Shown here: positions 1 through 10,080 of the stretch, piece by piece
Numbering within the stretch: position 1 is the first letter of the stretch
How the letters are laid out: each line of letters begins with the position of its first letter
Source: Mercurialis annua
Taxonomy: Eukaryota; Streptophyta; Magnoliopsida; Malpighiales; Euphorbiaceae
Direction of reading: 5' to 3'
Length of the DNA stretch: 64,000 nt
Assembly (NCBI RefSeq): GCF_937616625.2
Contig: NC_065571.1
Location: forward strand, 30,175,879-30,239,878
Position numbers and translations under genes: made by a program
The notes under the pieces: generated by a model
Told to the model about the DNA's origin: nothing
Databases searched by the model: none
What the model saw: the letters and a program-made list of their open reading frames with translations, nothing else

Positions 1-1343
1 AAAGGCGTTTCAATCAATAAAAGAAAGTGTTTCTTTTGTCAAACCGAAAGACATTGAAATGGAAATTGCATTAAGTATTGTCAATACTAAAGGGCAATGA
101 CGAGAGGAATGAAAATTCCATCAAGAATGTGTCTATCTCAAGTTCCAATATCAATTACTCATTTAAAAGCTTGGGTGTTGGATACCGATGCTAATTCTCA
201 TATTTGTTTATCCTTCATGGATTTAGTAAAAGTGAGAAAGAAAGAAAAAAGATGAAGTAATCTTAAATCTCGGGAATGACGCAAGCGTTGCGACAAGAGT
301 TATAGGATCAACTTCTATTTTCTTAAATAAACATAAGTTGTACTTAAACAAAATTTTGTACTTACCCAATAAATATAGGAATATCATGTCCGAATTTTAT
401 GAAAAATTTGGTAGTTGATATTCTATTTTCAAAGGATGTTTGTAGTATTATGTTTGATAGTACGGAGTTGGGTGTGGATATGTACAAAATGGTCTTTATT
501 ATTTGATTAAAGATGTTTAATGCAAAAGATGTTTTGAAAATTAATACCATAAATTATCAAACTTTTAAACAACTTTGGTACTTATGATTAGGGCATATTG
601 CAAAAGATAGACATAACAAGTTAGATAGGATGGGAATCTTGAGCAATCAAGATTTTGCATCGTTTTTGACTTATGAATCGTATCTTAAAGGAAAAATGAC
701 CAAATCATTATTTATGGTACAAAGTGGTAGAGCCAAGGCCGTTTAAGAGATCATACATAGTGATGTATATGGTATGTTTATAGAAATAGACAAGGTAAAT
801 ACTTATACTTCATTTTTTACAACGATGATTTATCACGATATAGTTAAGTTTGTCTTATGAAGAACAAACATGAAGATTTTGAAATGTTCAAATGACTTCA
901 AGAATGAAGTAGAAAATCAAATTGGAAAAAGTATTAAAACTTTACGATGTGATCGAAAAGGGAATAATACTTGAGTACAGAATTTGGTACGTTCCTAAAA
1001 GGAATCTGGTATTATTTTTCAAATTACTCCTTGGGAACACCATGGTTGAATGGTGTGTCTGTCAAGAAGGATGTATCGTACAATGTGGGACATGATACGA
1101 TCAATAATGAGCTATATATTGATTTATCAATCTCGTTATGGGGTCATACACTTCTTACCGCAAATAAAATTCTAAATTTAATTCCAACTAAATTCGCTCC
1201 ATAGATACGTTATGGTATGGAATCAAGTCTTAAAGATGTTAAGATTTGAGGGTGTTCGGAACATATCAGGAAACTGATATCCGATAAATTTAGAATCAAA
1301 ATCAATCATGGAAAGATTATGTTGGATATCCTAAAGGCAGTTT
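1..1343 (+). pseudogene. Decayed Ty1/copia gag-pol, 5' portion (protease to integrase)
   Basis: Remnant of an old copia polyprotein, without any long open frame. Reading through stops and frameshifts, the order matches the intact copy at 4540-8508. Around 170-215 is a protease-like W-V-L-D-T-D motif, where the active-site DTG has become DTD. Around 580-600 is the L-G-H of the pre-integrase domain, interrupted by a stop. Around 750-775 is an integrase I-H-S-D-V stretch, and around 1020-1060 a degraded version of the P-G-T-P-x-x-N-G-V-S region. The left end lies outside the window, so the 5' LTR and gag start are not seen. The reading resumes at 10081, because the young copia element at 1344-10075 inserted here. 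Joining 1343 to 10081 gives a plausible integrase-side frame. Non-functional; high confidence in family, lower in the exact limits of each domain. Confidence 0.88.
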
Positions 1344-2276
1344 TGTTAGTGATATGCACTAGGTCAATCATGTTGACCGTGTTTTGACTCTATCAGTTTA
1401 TTATTTATTGATTGGCAGTTTTTATCATTTTATATTAATGATTAAAATACTTGAATGGTTAATTCTTTCTAAGGTCATCGAGTATGTGACTTGATAGTAG
1501 AACCCTTAGGTTTAATAAAAGAATTATATACCATCTATCCCTAGTCTTAATAGAACATTGAGACTAGTATGATGTTGACTGATGATTATGTTTTACTAAT
1601 CATGTATATGAGATATTAAGTCAAATCATAGGTGCTATTTGAGAAATAAGGCACTGGATGACCCGCTGTGAGAATACTACATAGATCACTGTCATAAGTA
1701 ATTCTCATTACAGTTCTATTAGTATAATCCTTTGACCTTGAAATCATCATGGATTTCTACATAGCTATTTCATATTTTGATACAGTCTTACATTATCTTT
1801 AACAGGATAATGGAATAGATTGTCATTGGATATGAAAGTAACTATGTGAGAAATGTGAGTGACTGAGAAGGAATTTGTCCCTCATTTATTTGAGTAAGAT
1901 ATCTATGGGCCCCTTGAAGAAGATAGACTGAAGAAAATGCATGGCCATGCTAATTGTTAAGAAGTTATCATTTTCAGTCTACTTAGAGTCAAGAAACTAA
2001 TGATTGAATGTTATAAGGATGACATAACTATGCCTTATATTCAATCTGGATATCGAGAGACAAAGGGATTAAAATATTATTGTAAATGGTTAAATCGAAT
2101 TATCGATATTCATATAACTTGGGTAGTCATAATGTCTTGCTAGAGGCCACTTATGACTTGTGGGCTGAAATAGGGATTTCGAGCCTACTGCCAACGTTAT
2201 ATGAACCTACAGGGTCGCACACTAAGAACAGGCCCAAAACAGTTATGGGTTATACAAGCCCAATGTGATTAAGTGA

Positions 2277-2281
<5 letters not shown>

Positions 2282-2335
<54 letters not shown>
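2282..2335. repeat. (TA)n microsatellite in 5' LTR
   Basis: About 27 uninterrupted TA units. The 3' LTR equivalent at 9461-9518 has about 29, so this tract has changed length since insertion. Confidence 0.98.
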
Positions 2336-2338
<3 letters not shown>

Positions 2339-2547
2339 CGTAATATATATATATTAATAAATATATATATTAATTCGAAATTTAAGGATAAGTGTTTTCC
2401 TTAATTTATTATTTTTGGAAGATAATAAATATAGTAATTAATATATATGGATAATTATCAAAAAGGAGTTTTTGATAAACATAAACTTGTAGAATTGCAA
2501 TGAGATTGAAATTCGAATTTGTCTCAAACCCTAGTGTTATTTATCAC

Positions 2548-2555
2548 TATAAATA
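2548..2555 (+). promoter_or_regulatory. TATA box of the copia 5' LTR
   Basis: TATAAATA in a CACTATAAATACTC context, typical of plant pol II core promoters. It is followed about 340 bp later by the LTR end, consistent with an R-U5 portion. The same box occurs at 9731-9738 in the 3' LTR. Confidence 0.8.
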
Positions 2556-2893
2556 CTCATTAAGCAATTGGTTTGAGGATCACGAAATTCATTATTCACT
2601 AAATCATTAAAATTCGAAATTGCTTGTGAAACAATAGTGCTAGCACACAAGCACTAGTTTTGCCTAAGGTCTGATCGTGTGGATACTCGTAGAGGACGCG
2701 TTCTTTTGGAGGCGTTTCTGATCCGAGGCCAGGTATCACCAAAGTGAACCACCTCCTTCCTTCCTACATTGCTGTTGAATTCGACATACAAGTAAGTAAT
2801 TATTCTGTTAATTCGAATTACATGGATCTTGGTTTGGGTTTTTAGATAAATTTTTGAAATTCCGCTGCGTTATGAACCTATAAAACCCAACAG

Positions 2894-2905
2894 TGGTATC
2901 GGAGC
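2894..2905 (+). promoter_or_regulatory. Primer-binding site, initiator Met tRNA type
   Basis: TGGTATCGGAGC begins two bases after the 5' LTR. It differs at one base from TGGTATCAGAGC, the complement of the plant initiator methionine tRNA 3' end, and is where minus-strand cDNA synthesis would start. Confidence 0.9.
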
Positions 2906-3191
2906 TGCTTGTAATTTGATTAATTAGATTCTGAGTATATATGTGATATATGCCTATTGTATGTTCTGTTTTGAAAAGGGGTTGTTTTTCGAAATTGTTT
3001 TGAAGGAATTATAATTTGTTGTAATTATACATAAAACGTTTATGTGATTAATTGTATGAAAAATAGTATGAATTAATGTGATTAAAACTTCGAATATACG
3101 GTTCTAAATTAATATTACGTTTTAATTTGATTAAAGATTTCATAGTATTAATGTTCATACGAATTGATAAGAAAAGGGGAAACATAATGAT

Positions 3192-3425
3192 AAAACTGTT
3201 TTTGAATAAGGATTAGTAAACTGTTTGTGAAACTGTTTTAATTCTATTAGGAAAACTGTTTTTGAATAGGATTAGTAAACTGTTTGTGAAACTGGTTTTA
3301 ATTCTATTAGTAATTCTGTTTTGAATAGGATTAGTAAACTGTTTGTGAAACTGTTTTGATTCTATTAGTAATTCTGTTTTGAATAGGATTAGTAAACTGT
3401 TTGTGAAACTGTTTTGATTCTATTG
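3192..3425 (+). repeat. Four-copy ~60-bp tandem repeat in the copia leader
   Basis: Each unit carries GATTAGTAAACTGTTTGTGA followed by AACTGTTTT and ATTCTATTAG. Unit lengths are about 60, 60, 58 and 57 bp, with few differences among them. Confidence 0.92.
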
Positions 3426-3650
3426 ATAAAACTGTGTTTAATTATGTTATGAACATAATTTATAAAACTGTATTTAATTCTGCTATGAGCCGAATTAATG
3501 AAACTGTTGTTATTTAAGTGTTAAATAAATTGTTTCTGAACAGTTTTTAAGATGCAGTAATTAGGGTTTTGGGGTTATTTTAATCTGTTTTGAACATATT
3601 AAAATAAACCGTAATCAGTTAAGATTATTGATTTCGGATAAAGAAATTTT

Positions 3651-3708
3651 AATTCTGTTAAGTGTAACTTAATTCTGTTAAGTGTAACTTAATTCTGTTA
3701 AGTGTAAC
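3651..3708 (+). repeat. Three-copy 20-bp tandem repeat
   Basis: AATTCTGTTAAGTGTAACTT occurs three times head to tail, the last copy losing its final bases at the junction with the GC-rich block. Confidence 0.95.
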
Positions 3709-3711
3709 CGC

Positions 3712-3814
3712 CTGGGGCTCTGCCCCCGGGCCCTGCCAGGGGCGCTGCCCCTTGGACCCCGCTTGGGGCGCTGCCCCCAGACCCCGCCAAGGGGCCGCGC
3801 CCCTTGGACCCCGC
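3712..3814 (+). repeat. GC-rich 26-bp tandem repeat with hairpin potential
   Basis: Four units start with GGGG at 3714, 3739, 3765 and 3791. Most contain GGGGC-N3-GCCCC, a 5-bp stem with a 3-nt loop, followed by a CCCCGC-type spacer. The block is about 80% GC within a leader that is about 30% GC, so its composition is foreign to its surroundings. Confidence 0.9.
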
Positions 3815-4539
3815 TGATACACCCTATTAAGGACCGTTATCCTATTAAGCCGGCGTGTTTTTGTCATGTATTTTATTTTAATACTTTAATGATCAATTTT
3901 AAATATGATTTAAATTATCATGAATAACATATTTATATGATTGTTGTTAAATATGATTTAAAATAGTAAAATAATATGTTTTTAATGTTTATCTTATTGG
4001 TTATATGCTTTGCATGATTATTTTACATGTGATAAGATAGGATAACTAAATAGGATAAATAACAAACCCTTATTTAATATTAAGTCTTCAATATACCTCC
4101 CATTGTAATAACACTTATCAAGACTTAGATTGTTATGTTTAGGCTATGCCAAAGCATGATGTATAAAGTCATCTCAGTAAGATAAGTTGGATAAAAGTGA
4201 TATCCATATGTTTGATTTGGTTAGACTTAACTAGGTTATCAAAATAGTTTTGAACCTAGGGTATAAGATAGAATATCAAGACTACATGTGATGCTAATAT
4301 TCTATGTTCAAGAATTGCATGAGATGTAATTGGTAAAGTGTTACCTACCTAAATAAACCACACTTAAAGTGATAAGCCAAAGGTTACTTGAAGTAGGGTG
4401 AAATATGGATCTTGTCCCACTATTATTTTTCAATTGTTGAAATTAACATTAAGGGTTTTTATATGAATTATGGATATATGTTGTGGGAATTTTATTGTGC
4501 CTTTTATTAAATGCTACTTGTATATTTATTGTTGTAGAG

Positions 4540-7500
4540 ATGGCTACAAACACTACACCTACTTCATCAGTGCGATCAATCCTTGACAAGGATAAGCTCA
4601 ATGGCACTAACTTTCTGGACTGGTGCAGAAAACTAAGAATTGTTCTTAGGCAAGAAAGAAAGGAATATATCCTTGATCAACCCCTCCCTGAGGAACCAGC
4701 TCCTGCTGCTACTAGAGCTCAAAGGGATGCTTATACGAAGCATCTCAATGACTCTACTGATGTCACTTGCATTATGCTTGGATGCATGGAGAATGAACTC
4801 CAAAAGCAAATGATGGAATTGGATGCGAACACCATGATTACTGATCTCATGGAAATGTTCCAAGAGAGAGCAAGAATTGAAAGGTTCAATACCATCAAGG
4901 ATTTGCTTTCTTGCAAGTTGACTACTAGCGGCTCAGTTAGTCCTCATGTTTTGAAGATGAAGGGTCATCTTGAACATTTGGACAGGCTTGGTCTCCCAAT
5001 TGCCCAAAAGTTGGCTACAGACATTATTCTCCAATCTTTGCCTGAGGCTTATGATGGTTTCATCATGAACTTCAATATGCATAATATGGAGAAGACCACC
5101 ACAGAGTTGCATGGGATGCTTCAAACTGCTGAAAAGAACATCAAGAATGAGATTAAGGATGTTCTTATGGTCAATAAGGGAAAGGGTATGAAAAGGTCTG
5201 GTAAGGGCAAGGGAAAGGCTTTCAAGAAGTCTAAACCCAAGTCCAAGCCCAAGACCAAGGATGAACCCAAAGCAAAACCGCCAAAGGAAGGAACTTGCTT
5301 TTTCTGCAAGGAACCTGGACATTGGAAAAGGAATTGCAAGAAATATCTGGATGATCTGAAGAAGAACAAGGGTAGTGAGACTACCACTTCAGGTATTCAT
5401 GTTATAGAAATTAATCTTTCTACTTCTGATTCATGGGTATTAGATACTGGATCTGGATCTCACATTTGTACTAATGTGCAGGGTCTCAAAAGGAGTAGAA
5501 GTTTGACAAAAGGCGAAGTGGACCTACGAGTTGGCAATGGAGCAAGAGTTGCTGCTTTAGCTGTAGGGACTTATGAGTTATCTTTGCCTAGTGGACTTAT
5601 TTTATCTTTGAACAATTGTTATTATGTACCTACCATGTGTAGGAATATTATTTCTGTTTCTTGTTTGGACAAGGATGGTTTTGAATTTATTATTAGGAAT
5701 AATAAATGCAGTATTTCGCATAATAACATTCTTTATGGATATGCTCCACGCAGTAGTGGTCTTTATATTTCAAATGTTGAAGACACTAATGAAAAATCAA
5801 TCTATAACATCAATGCTAAGAAGTTTAAGTCAAATGATTTAAACTCTACTTATCTCTGGCATTGTCGTTTAGGCCATATAAATGAGAAACGCATATCAAA
5901 ACTTCAAAGAGATGGACTTTTGAATTCATTTGATTATGAATCATTTGAAACATGTGAATCTTGTCTAATGGGCAAAATGACAAAAACACCTTTTATTGGA
6001 CAAGGTGAAAGAGCTAAAAACTTATTGGGCCTTATACATACAGATGTATGTGGTCCATTAAGTACAAATGCTAGAGGTGGATTTCAGTACTTCATTACTT
6101 TTACTGATGATCTCAGTAGATATGGTTATGTTTATCTGATGAAACATAAATCTGAATCTTTTGAAAAGTTCAAAATATTTAAGAATGAAGTACAAAATCA
6201 ACTTGGTAAAAATATTAAAACACTAAGATCTGATCGAGGTGGTGAATATTTAAGCCAAGAATTTGTAGATCATCTAAGAGATTGTGGGATCGTTTCTCAA
6301 TTGACTCCACCTGGAACACCACAATGGAATGGTGTGTCTGAACGGAGTAATCGAACTCTATTGGATATGGTTCGATCAATGATGAGTCAAACTGATCTTC
6401 CAATTTCATTTTGGGGTTATGCTTTAGAAACTGCTGCATTCATTTTGAATAGAGTTCCATCAAAGGCAGTTGAAAAGACACCATATGAGATATGGACTGA
6501 AAAAACTCCTAGTTTGTCTTTTCTTAAGATTTGGGGATGTCAAGCTTATGTGAAGCTACTAATTTCAGATAAATTAGCACCCAAATCTGACAAATGCCTT
6601 TTTGTAGGATATCCTAAAGAAACTAAAGGATATTACTTCTACAATGCTTATGAGAACAAAGTGTTTGTTGCTCGAAATGGTATCTTTTTGGAAAAAGAAT
6701 TTATTTCCAAAGGAACCAGTGGGAGTACAGTACAACTTGAAGAAATTCAAGAACCACAAAATAGCATTGTACCAAGTATGGAACCTCAAAAGAATCAACA
6801 AGCAATTGCTGAACCAGTACAAGTACCACAAGGCCAAAGGAGGTCTGATAGGACACGTCATAATCCTATGAGATATGGATTTCTCATTACTGAGAACAAT
6901 GATGTGATGATTGTGGATCAAGAAGAACCCACATCCTATCAAGAGGCCATAAATAGTCCTGACTCTGAAAAATGGCTCGAAGCCATGAGATCTGAAATGC
7001 AATCCATGTATGATAATCAAGTTTGGACCTTGATTGACCCAACGGATGGTGTAAAAACCATTGGGTGCAAATGGGTCTTCAAAATGAAGACTGACATGGA
7101 TGGCAATGTGCATACCTATAAAGCAAGACTAGTTGCAAAAGGTTTCAGACAAATACATGGTATAGACTATGATGAAACCTTTTCACCAGTTGCTATGCTC
7201 AAATCCATTCGAATTCTCCTTGCCATAGCTGCATATTATGACTATGAGATATGGCAAATGGATGTCAAAACAGCGTTTCTTAATGGAAACTTACTTGAGG
7301 ATGTGTACATGACACAACCTGAGGGTTTTGCCAGTCCAGAGAATTCTGGAAAGGTTTGCAAGCTTCAAAAATCCATTTATGGATTAAAGCAAGCTTCTCG
7401 GAGTTGGAATCTTCGTTTTGATGAAGCAATCAAAGAGTTTGGATTCATCAAGAATGAAGATGAACCTTGTGTGTACAAGAAGGTTAGTGGGAGCGCGATT

Positions 7501-8508
7501 GTTTTCTTAGTGCTTTATGTTGATGACATACTACTCATTGGAAACGACATTCCCATACTGCAAAATGTTAAATCATGGTTAGGGAAGTGTTTTTCAATGA
7601 AAGACTTGGGCGATGCTGCTTATATATTAGGCATCAAGATCTATAGAGATAGATCTAGAAGACTCATTGGCCTAAGTCAAAGCACTTATGTTGATAAGGT
7701 ATTAAACAGGTTTAGTATGCAAGACTCCAAGAGAGGATTCTTGCCAATGTCACATGGCATCAGTCTCAGCAAGACTCAGTGTCCTAAGACACAGGATGAG
7801 CGAGACCGCATGAGTAAGATTCCATATGCTTCTGCTATTGGATCTATCATGTATGCAATGTTGTGCACTCGACCTGATGTCTCGTATGCTTTGAGTACAA
7901 CGAGCAGATACCAGTCAAATCCAGGTGAAAGTCACTGGGCAGCAGTTAAGAACATCCTTAAGTACTTGAGAAGAACCAAGGATGCATTCTTGCTATATGG
8001 TGGTCAGGAAGATGAGCTGATTGTAAAGGGTTACACAGACGCTAGCTTCCAAACTGACATTGATGATTATAAATCACAGTCAGGATATGTGTTTTGTTTG
8101 AATGGAGGTGCTTTTAGCTGGAAGAGCTCGAAGCAGGACACCGTTGCTGATTCTACAACAGAAGCTGAGTATATAGCTGCTTCAGACGCAGCTAAGGAGG
8201 CTGTTTGGATCAAAAAGTTCATAAATGGATTAGGAGTTGTTCCTAGTATATCCGATCCAGTGAACTTGTTATGTGATAACAATGGGGCCATAGCACAAGC
8301 AAAGGAGCCCAGATCACATCAGCGATCCAAACACATACTTAGACGTTATCATCTCATTCGAGAAATCATTGAGAGAGGAGACGTGAAGATATGCAGAATT
8401 TCGACAAATGATAATGTTGCTGATCCGCTAACTAAGGCTCTTCCACAGCCTAAGCATGAGAGTCATACTAGGTCCATGGGAATTAGATTTAATTTAGATT
8501 GGGCCTAG
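4540..8508 (+). CDS. Ty1/copia gag-pol polyprotein (intact)
   Basis: Single 1322-residue frame encoding capsid, protease, integrase, reverse transcriptase and RNase H in copia order. I start at ATG 4540 (MATNTT...). The frame is open 19 codons further upstream, but only from a GTG. Visible landmarks: UBN2-like gag (about residues 15-200); a Lys-rich linker; CX2CX4HX4C zinc knuckle at C253-C266; protease DTG at D302; pre-integrase L-W-H...L-G-H near 439; integrase triad D502, D565, E601 (35 residues between the last two, i.e. D,D35E); RT Y-V-D-D at 993-996; RNase H acidic residues about D1167, E1210, D1246. There is no internal stop or frameshift and all catalytic motifs are present, so it is probably translation-competent. 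Gag and Pol share one frame, so any Gag excess must come from processing or splicing. Host-wide expression is unknown. Confidence 0.96.
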   Translation: MATNTTPTSSVRSILDKDKLNGTNFLDWCRKLRIVLRQERKEYILDQPLPEEPAPAATRAQRDAYTKHLNDSTDVTCIMLGCMENELQKQMMELDANTMITDLMEMFQERARIERFNTIKDLLSCKLTTSGSVSPHVLKMKGHLEHLDRLGLPIAQKLATDIILQSLPEAYDGFIMNFNMHNMEKTTTELHGMLQTAEKNIKNEIKDVLMVNKGKGMKRSGKGKGKAFKKSKPKSKPKTKDEPKAKPPKEGTCFFCKEPGHWKRNCKKYLDDLKKNKGSETTTSGIHVIEINLSTSDSWVLDTGSGSHICTNVQGLKRSRSLTKGEVDLRVGNGARVAALAVGTYELSLPSGLILSLNNCYYVPTMCRNIISVSCLDKDGFEFIIRNNKCSISHNNILYGYAPRSSGLYISNVEDTNEKSIYNINAKKFKSNDLNSTYLWHCRLGHINEKRISKLQRDGLLNSFDYESFETCESCLMGKMTKTPFIGQGERAKNLLGLIHTDVCGPLSTNARGGFQYFITFTDDLSRYGYVYLMKHKSESFEKFKIFKNEVQNQLGKNIKTLRSDRGGEYLSQEFVDHLRDCGIVSQLTPPGTPQWNGVSERSNRTLLDMVRSMMSQTDLPISFWGYALETAAFILNRVPSKAVEKTPYEIWTEKTPSLSFLKIWGCQAYVKLLISDKLAPKSDKCLFVGYPKETKGYYFYNAYENKVFVARNGIFLEKEFISKGTSGSTVQLEEIQEPQNSIVPSMEPQKNQQAIAEPVQVPQGQRRSDRTRHNPMRYGFLITENNDVMIVDQEEPTSYQEAINSPDSEKWLEAMRSEMQSMYDNQVWTLIDPTDGVKTIGCKWVFKMKTDMDGNVHTYKARLVAKGFRQIHGIDYDETFSPVAMLKSIRILLAIAAYYDYEIWQMDVKTAFLNGNLLEDVYMTQPEGFASPENSGKVCKLQKSIYGLKQASRSWNLRFDEAIKEFGFIKNEDEPCVYKKVSGSAIVFLVLYVDDILLIGNDIPILQNVKSWLGKCFSMKDLGDAAYILGIKIYRDRSRRLIGLSQSTYVDKVLNRFSMQDSKRGFLPMSHGISLSKTQCPKTQDERDRMSKIPYASAIGSIMYAMLCTRPDVSYALSTTSRYQSNPGESHWAAVKNILKYLRRTKDAFLLYGGQEDELIVKGYTDASFQTDIDDYKSQSGYVFCLNGGAFSWKSSKQDTVADSTTEAEYIAASDAAKEAVWIKKFINGLGVVPSISDPVNLLCDNNGAIAQAKEPRSHQRSKHILRRYHLIREIIERGDVKICRISTNDNVADPLTKALPQPKHESHTRSMGIRFNLDWA

Positions 8509-8511
8509 TGC

Positions 8512-8522
8512 AAGTGGGAGAT
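8512..8522 (+). promoter_or_regulatory. Polypurine tract of young copia
   Basis: AAGTGGGAGAT abuts the 3' LTR and lies 3 bases after the gag-pol stop; it is the expected plus-strand primer. The old element has the same AAAGTGGGAGAT just before 11997. Confidence 0.85.
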
Positions 8523-9455
8523 TGTTAGTGATATGCACTAGGTCAATCATATTGACCGTGTTTTGACTCTATCATTTTATTATTTATTGATTGGCAGTTT
8601 TTATCATTTTATATTAATGATTAAAATACTTGAATGGTTAATTCTTTCTAAGGTCATCGAGTATGTGACTTGATAGTAGAACCCTTAGGTTTAATAAAAG
8701 AATTATATACCATCTATCCCTAGTCTTAATAAAACATTGAGACTAGTATGATGTTGACTGATGATTATGTTTTACTAATCATGTATATGAGATATTAAGT
8801 CAAATCATAGGTGCTATTTGAGAAATAAGGCACTGGATGACCCGCTGTGAGAATACTACATAGATCACTGTCATAAGTAATTCTCATTACAGTTCTATTA
8901 GTATAATCCTTTGACCTTGAAATCATCATGGATTTCTACATAGCTATTTCATATTTTGATACAGTCTTACATTATCTTTAACAGGATAATGGAATAGATT
9001 GTCATTGGATATGAAAGTAACTATGTGAGAAATGTGAGTGACTGAGAAGGAATTTGTCCCTCATTTATTTGAGTAAGATATCTATGGGCCCCTTGAAGAA
9101 GATAGACTGAAGAAAATGCATGGCCATGCTAATTGATAAGAAGTTATCATTTTCAGTCTACTTAGAGTCAAGAAACTAATGATTGAATGTTATAAGGATG
9201 ACATAACTATGCCTTATATTCAATCTGGATATCGAGAGACAAAGGGATTAAAATATTATTGTAAATGGTTAAATCGAATTATCGATATTCATATAACTTG
9301 GGTAGTCATAATGTCTTGCTAGAGGCCACTTATGACTTGTGGGCTGAAATAGGGATTTCGAGCCTACTGCCAACGTTATATGAACCTACAGGGTCGCACA
9401 CTAAGAACAGGCCCAAAACAGTTATGGGTTATACAAGCCCAATGTGATTAAGTGA

Positions 9456-9521
<66 letters not shown>

Positions 9522-10075
9522 CGTAATATATATATATTAATAAATATATATATTAATTCGAAATTTAAGGATAAGTGTTTTCCTTAATTTATTATTTTTG
9601 GAAGATAATAAATATAGTAATTAATATATATGGATAATTATCAAAAAGGAGTTTTTGATAAACATAAACTTGTAGAATTGCAATGAGATTGAAATTCGAA
9701 TTTGTCTCAAACCCTAGTGTTATTTATCACTATAAATACTCATTAAGCAATTGGTTTGAGGATCACGAAATTCATTATTCACTAAATCACTAAAATTCGA
9801 AATTGCTTGTGAAGCAATAGTGCTAGCACACAAGCACTAGTTTTGGCTAAGGTCTGTTCGTGTGGATACTCGTAGAGGACGCGTTCTTTTGGAGGCGTTT
9901 TTGATCCGAGGCCAGGTATCACCAAAGTGAACCACCTCCTTCCTTCCTACATTGCTTTTGAATTCGACATACAAGTAAGTAATTATTCTATTAATTCGAA
10001 TTACATGGATCTTGGTTTGGGTTTTTAGATAAATTTTTGAAATTCCGCTGCGTTATGAACCTATAAAACCCAACA
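8523..10075 (+). repeat. 3' LTR of young copia
   Basis: 1553-bp copy of 1344-2892, ending ACCCAACA, then the TSD AGTTT. It has the (TA)n tract at 9461-9518 and the TATA box at 9731-9738. The LTR begins directly after the gag-pol stop and polypurine tract. Confidence 0.97.
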
Positions 10076-10080
10076 AGTTT

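Larger units (their letters stand above)
1344..2892 (+). repeat. 5' LTR of young copia
   Basis: Begins TGTTAGTGATATG and ends ACCCAACA. It matches 8523-10075 almost base for base. It contains a (TA)27 tract at 2282-2335, absent from surrounding unique sequence, and a TATA box at 2548-2555, placing the probable transcript start near 2580. No protein-coding content is credible; the 60-codon frame at 2086-2268 is duplicated in the other LTR only because the LTRs are copies. Confidence 0.97.
2906..4539 (+). other. Long untranslated leader of the young copia with three tandem-repeat blocks
   Basis: About 1.6 kb of AT-rich sequence between the primer-binding site and gag, without a credible ORF. 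It holds three different tandem arrays: about 58-60 bp x 4 (3192-3425), 20 bp x 3 (3651-3708) and a GC-rich 26 bp x 4 block (3712-3814). Such leaders usually carry packaging and dimerisation signals, but none can be assigned here. Confidence 0.75.
1344..10075 (+). mobile_element. Full-length, apparently intact Ty1/copia LTR retrotransposon
   Basis: An 8.7-kb element bounded by TG...CA LTRs of 1549 and 1553 bp. It is flanked by a perfect 5-bp target-site duplication AGTTT (1339-1343 and 10076-10080). It has a primer-binding site, a long leader, one open gag-pol frame and a polypurine tract, in canonical order. By eye I count about 11 substitutions plus a (TA)n length change between the LTRs, so the insertion is recent on an evolutionary scale. 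It sits inside an older copia of related layout. The lineage may be Angela/Tork-like (TNT1-94-type annotation), but clade assignment needs an RT tree. Confidence 0.97.

Noticed and set aside
2086..2268. 60-codon ORF identical in both copia LTRs (also 9265-9447)
   Set aside because: Identity follows from LTR duplication; no domain, no independent evidence of coding.
2894..2905. Possible tRNA genes at the primer-binding sites (also 27264-27275, 61490-61507)
   Set aside because: Only 12-18 bases matching tRNA 3' ends; no cloverleaf around them.
3658..3867. Minus-strand 69-codon ORF rich in Gly/Ala/Pro
   Set aside because: Translation of the GC-rich 26-bp tandem block in the copia leader.
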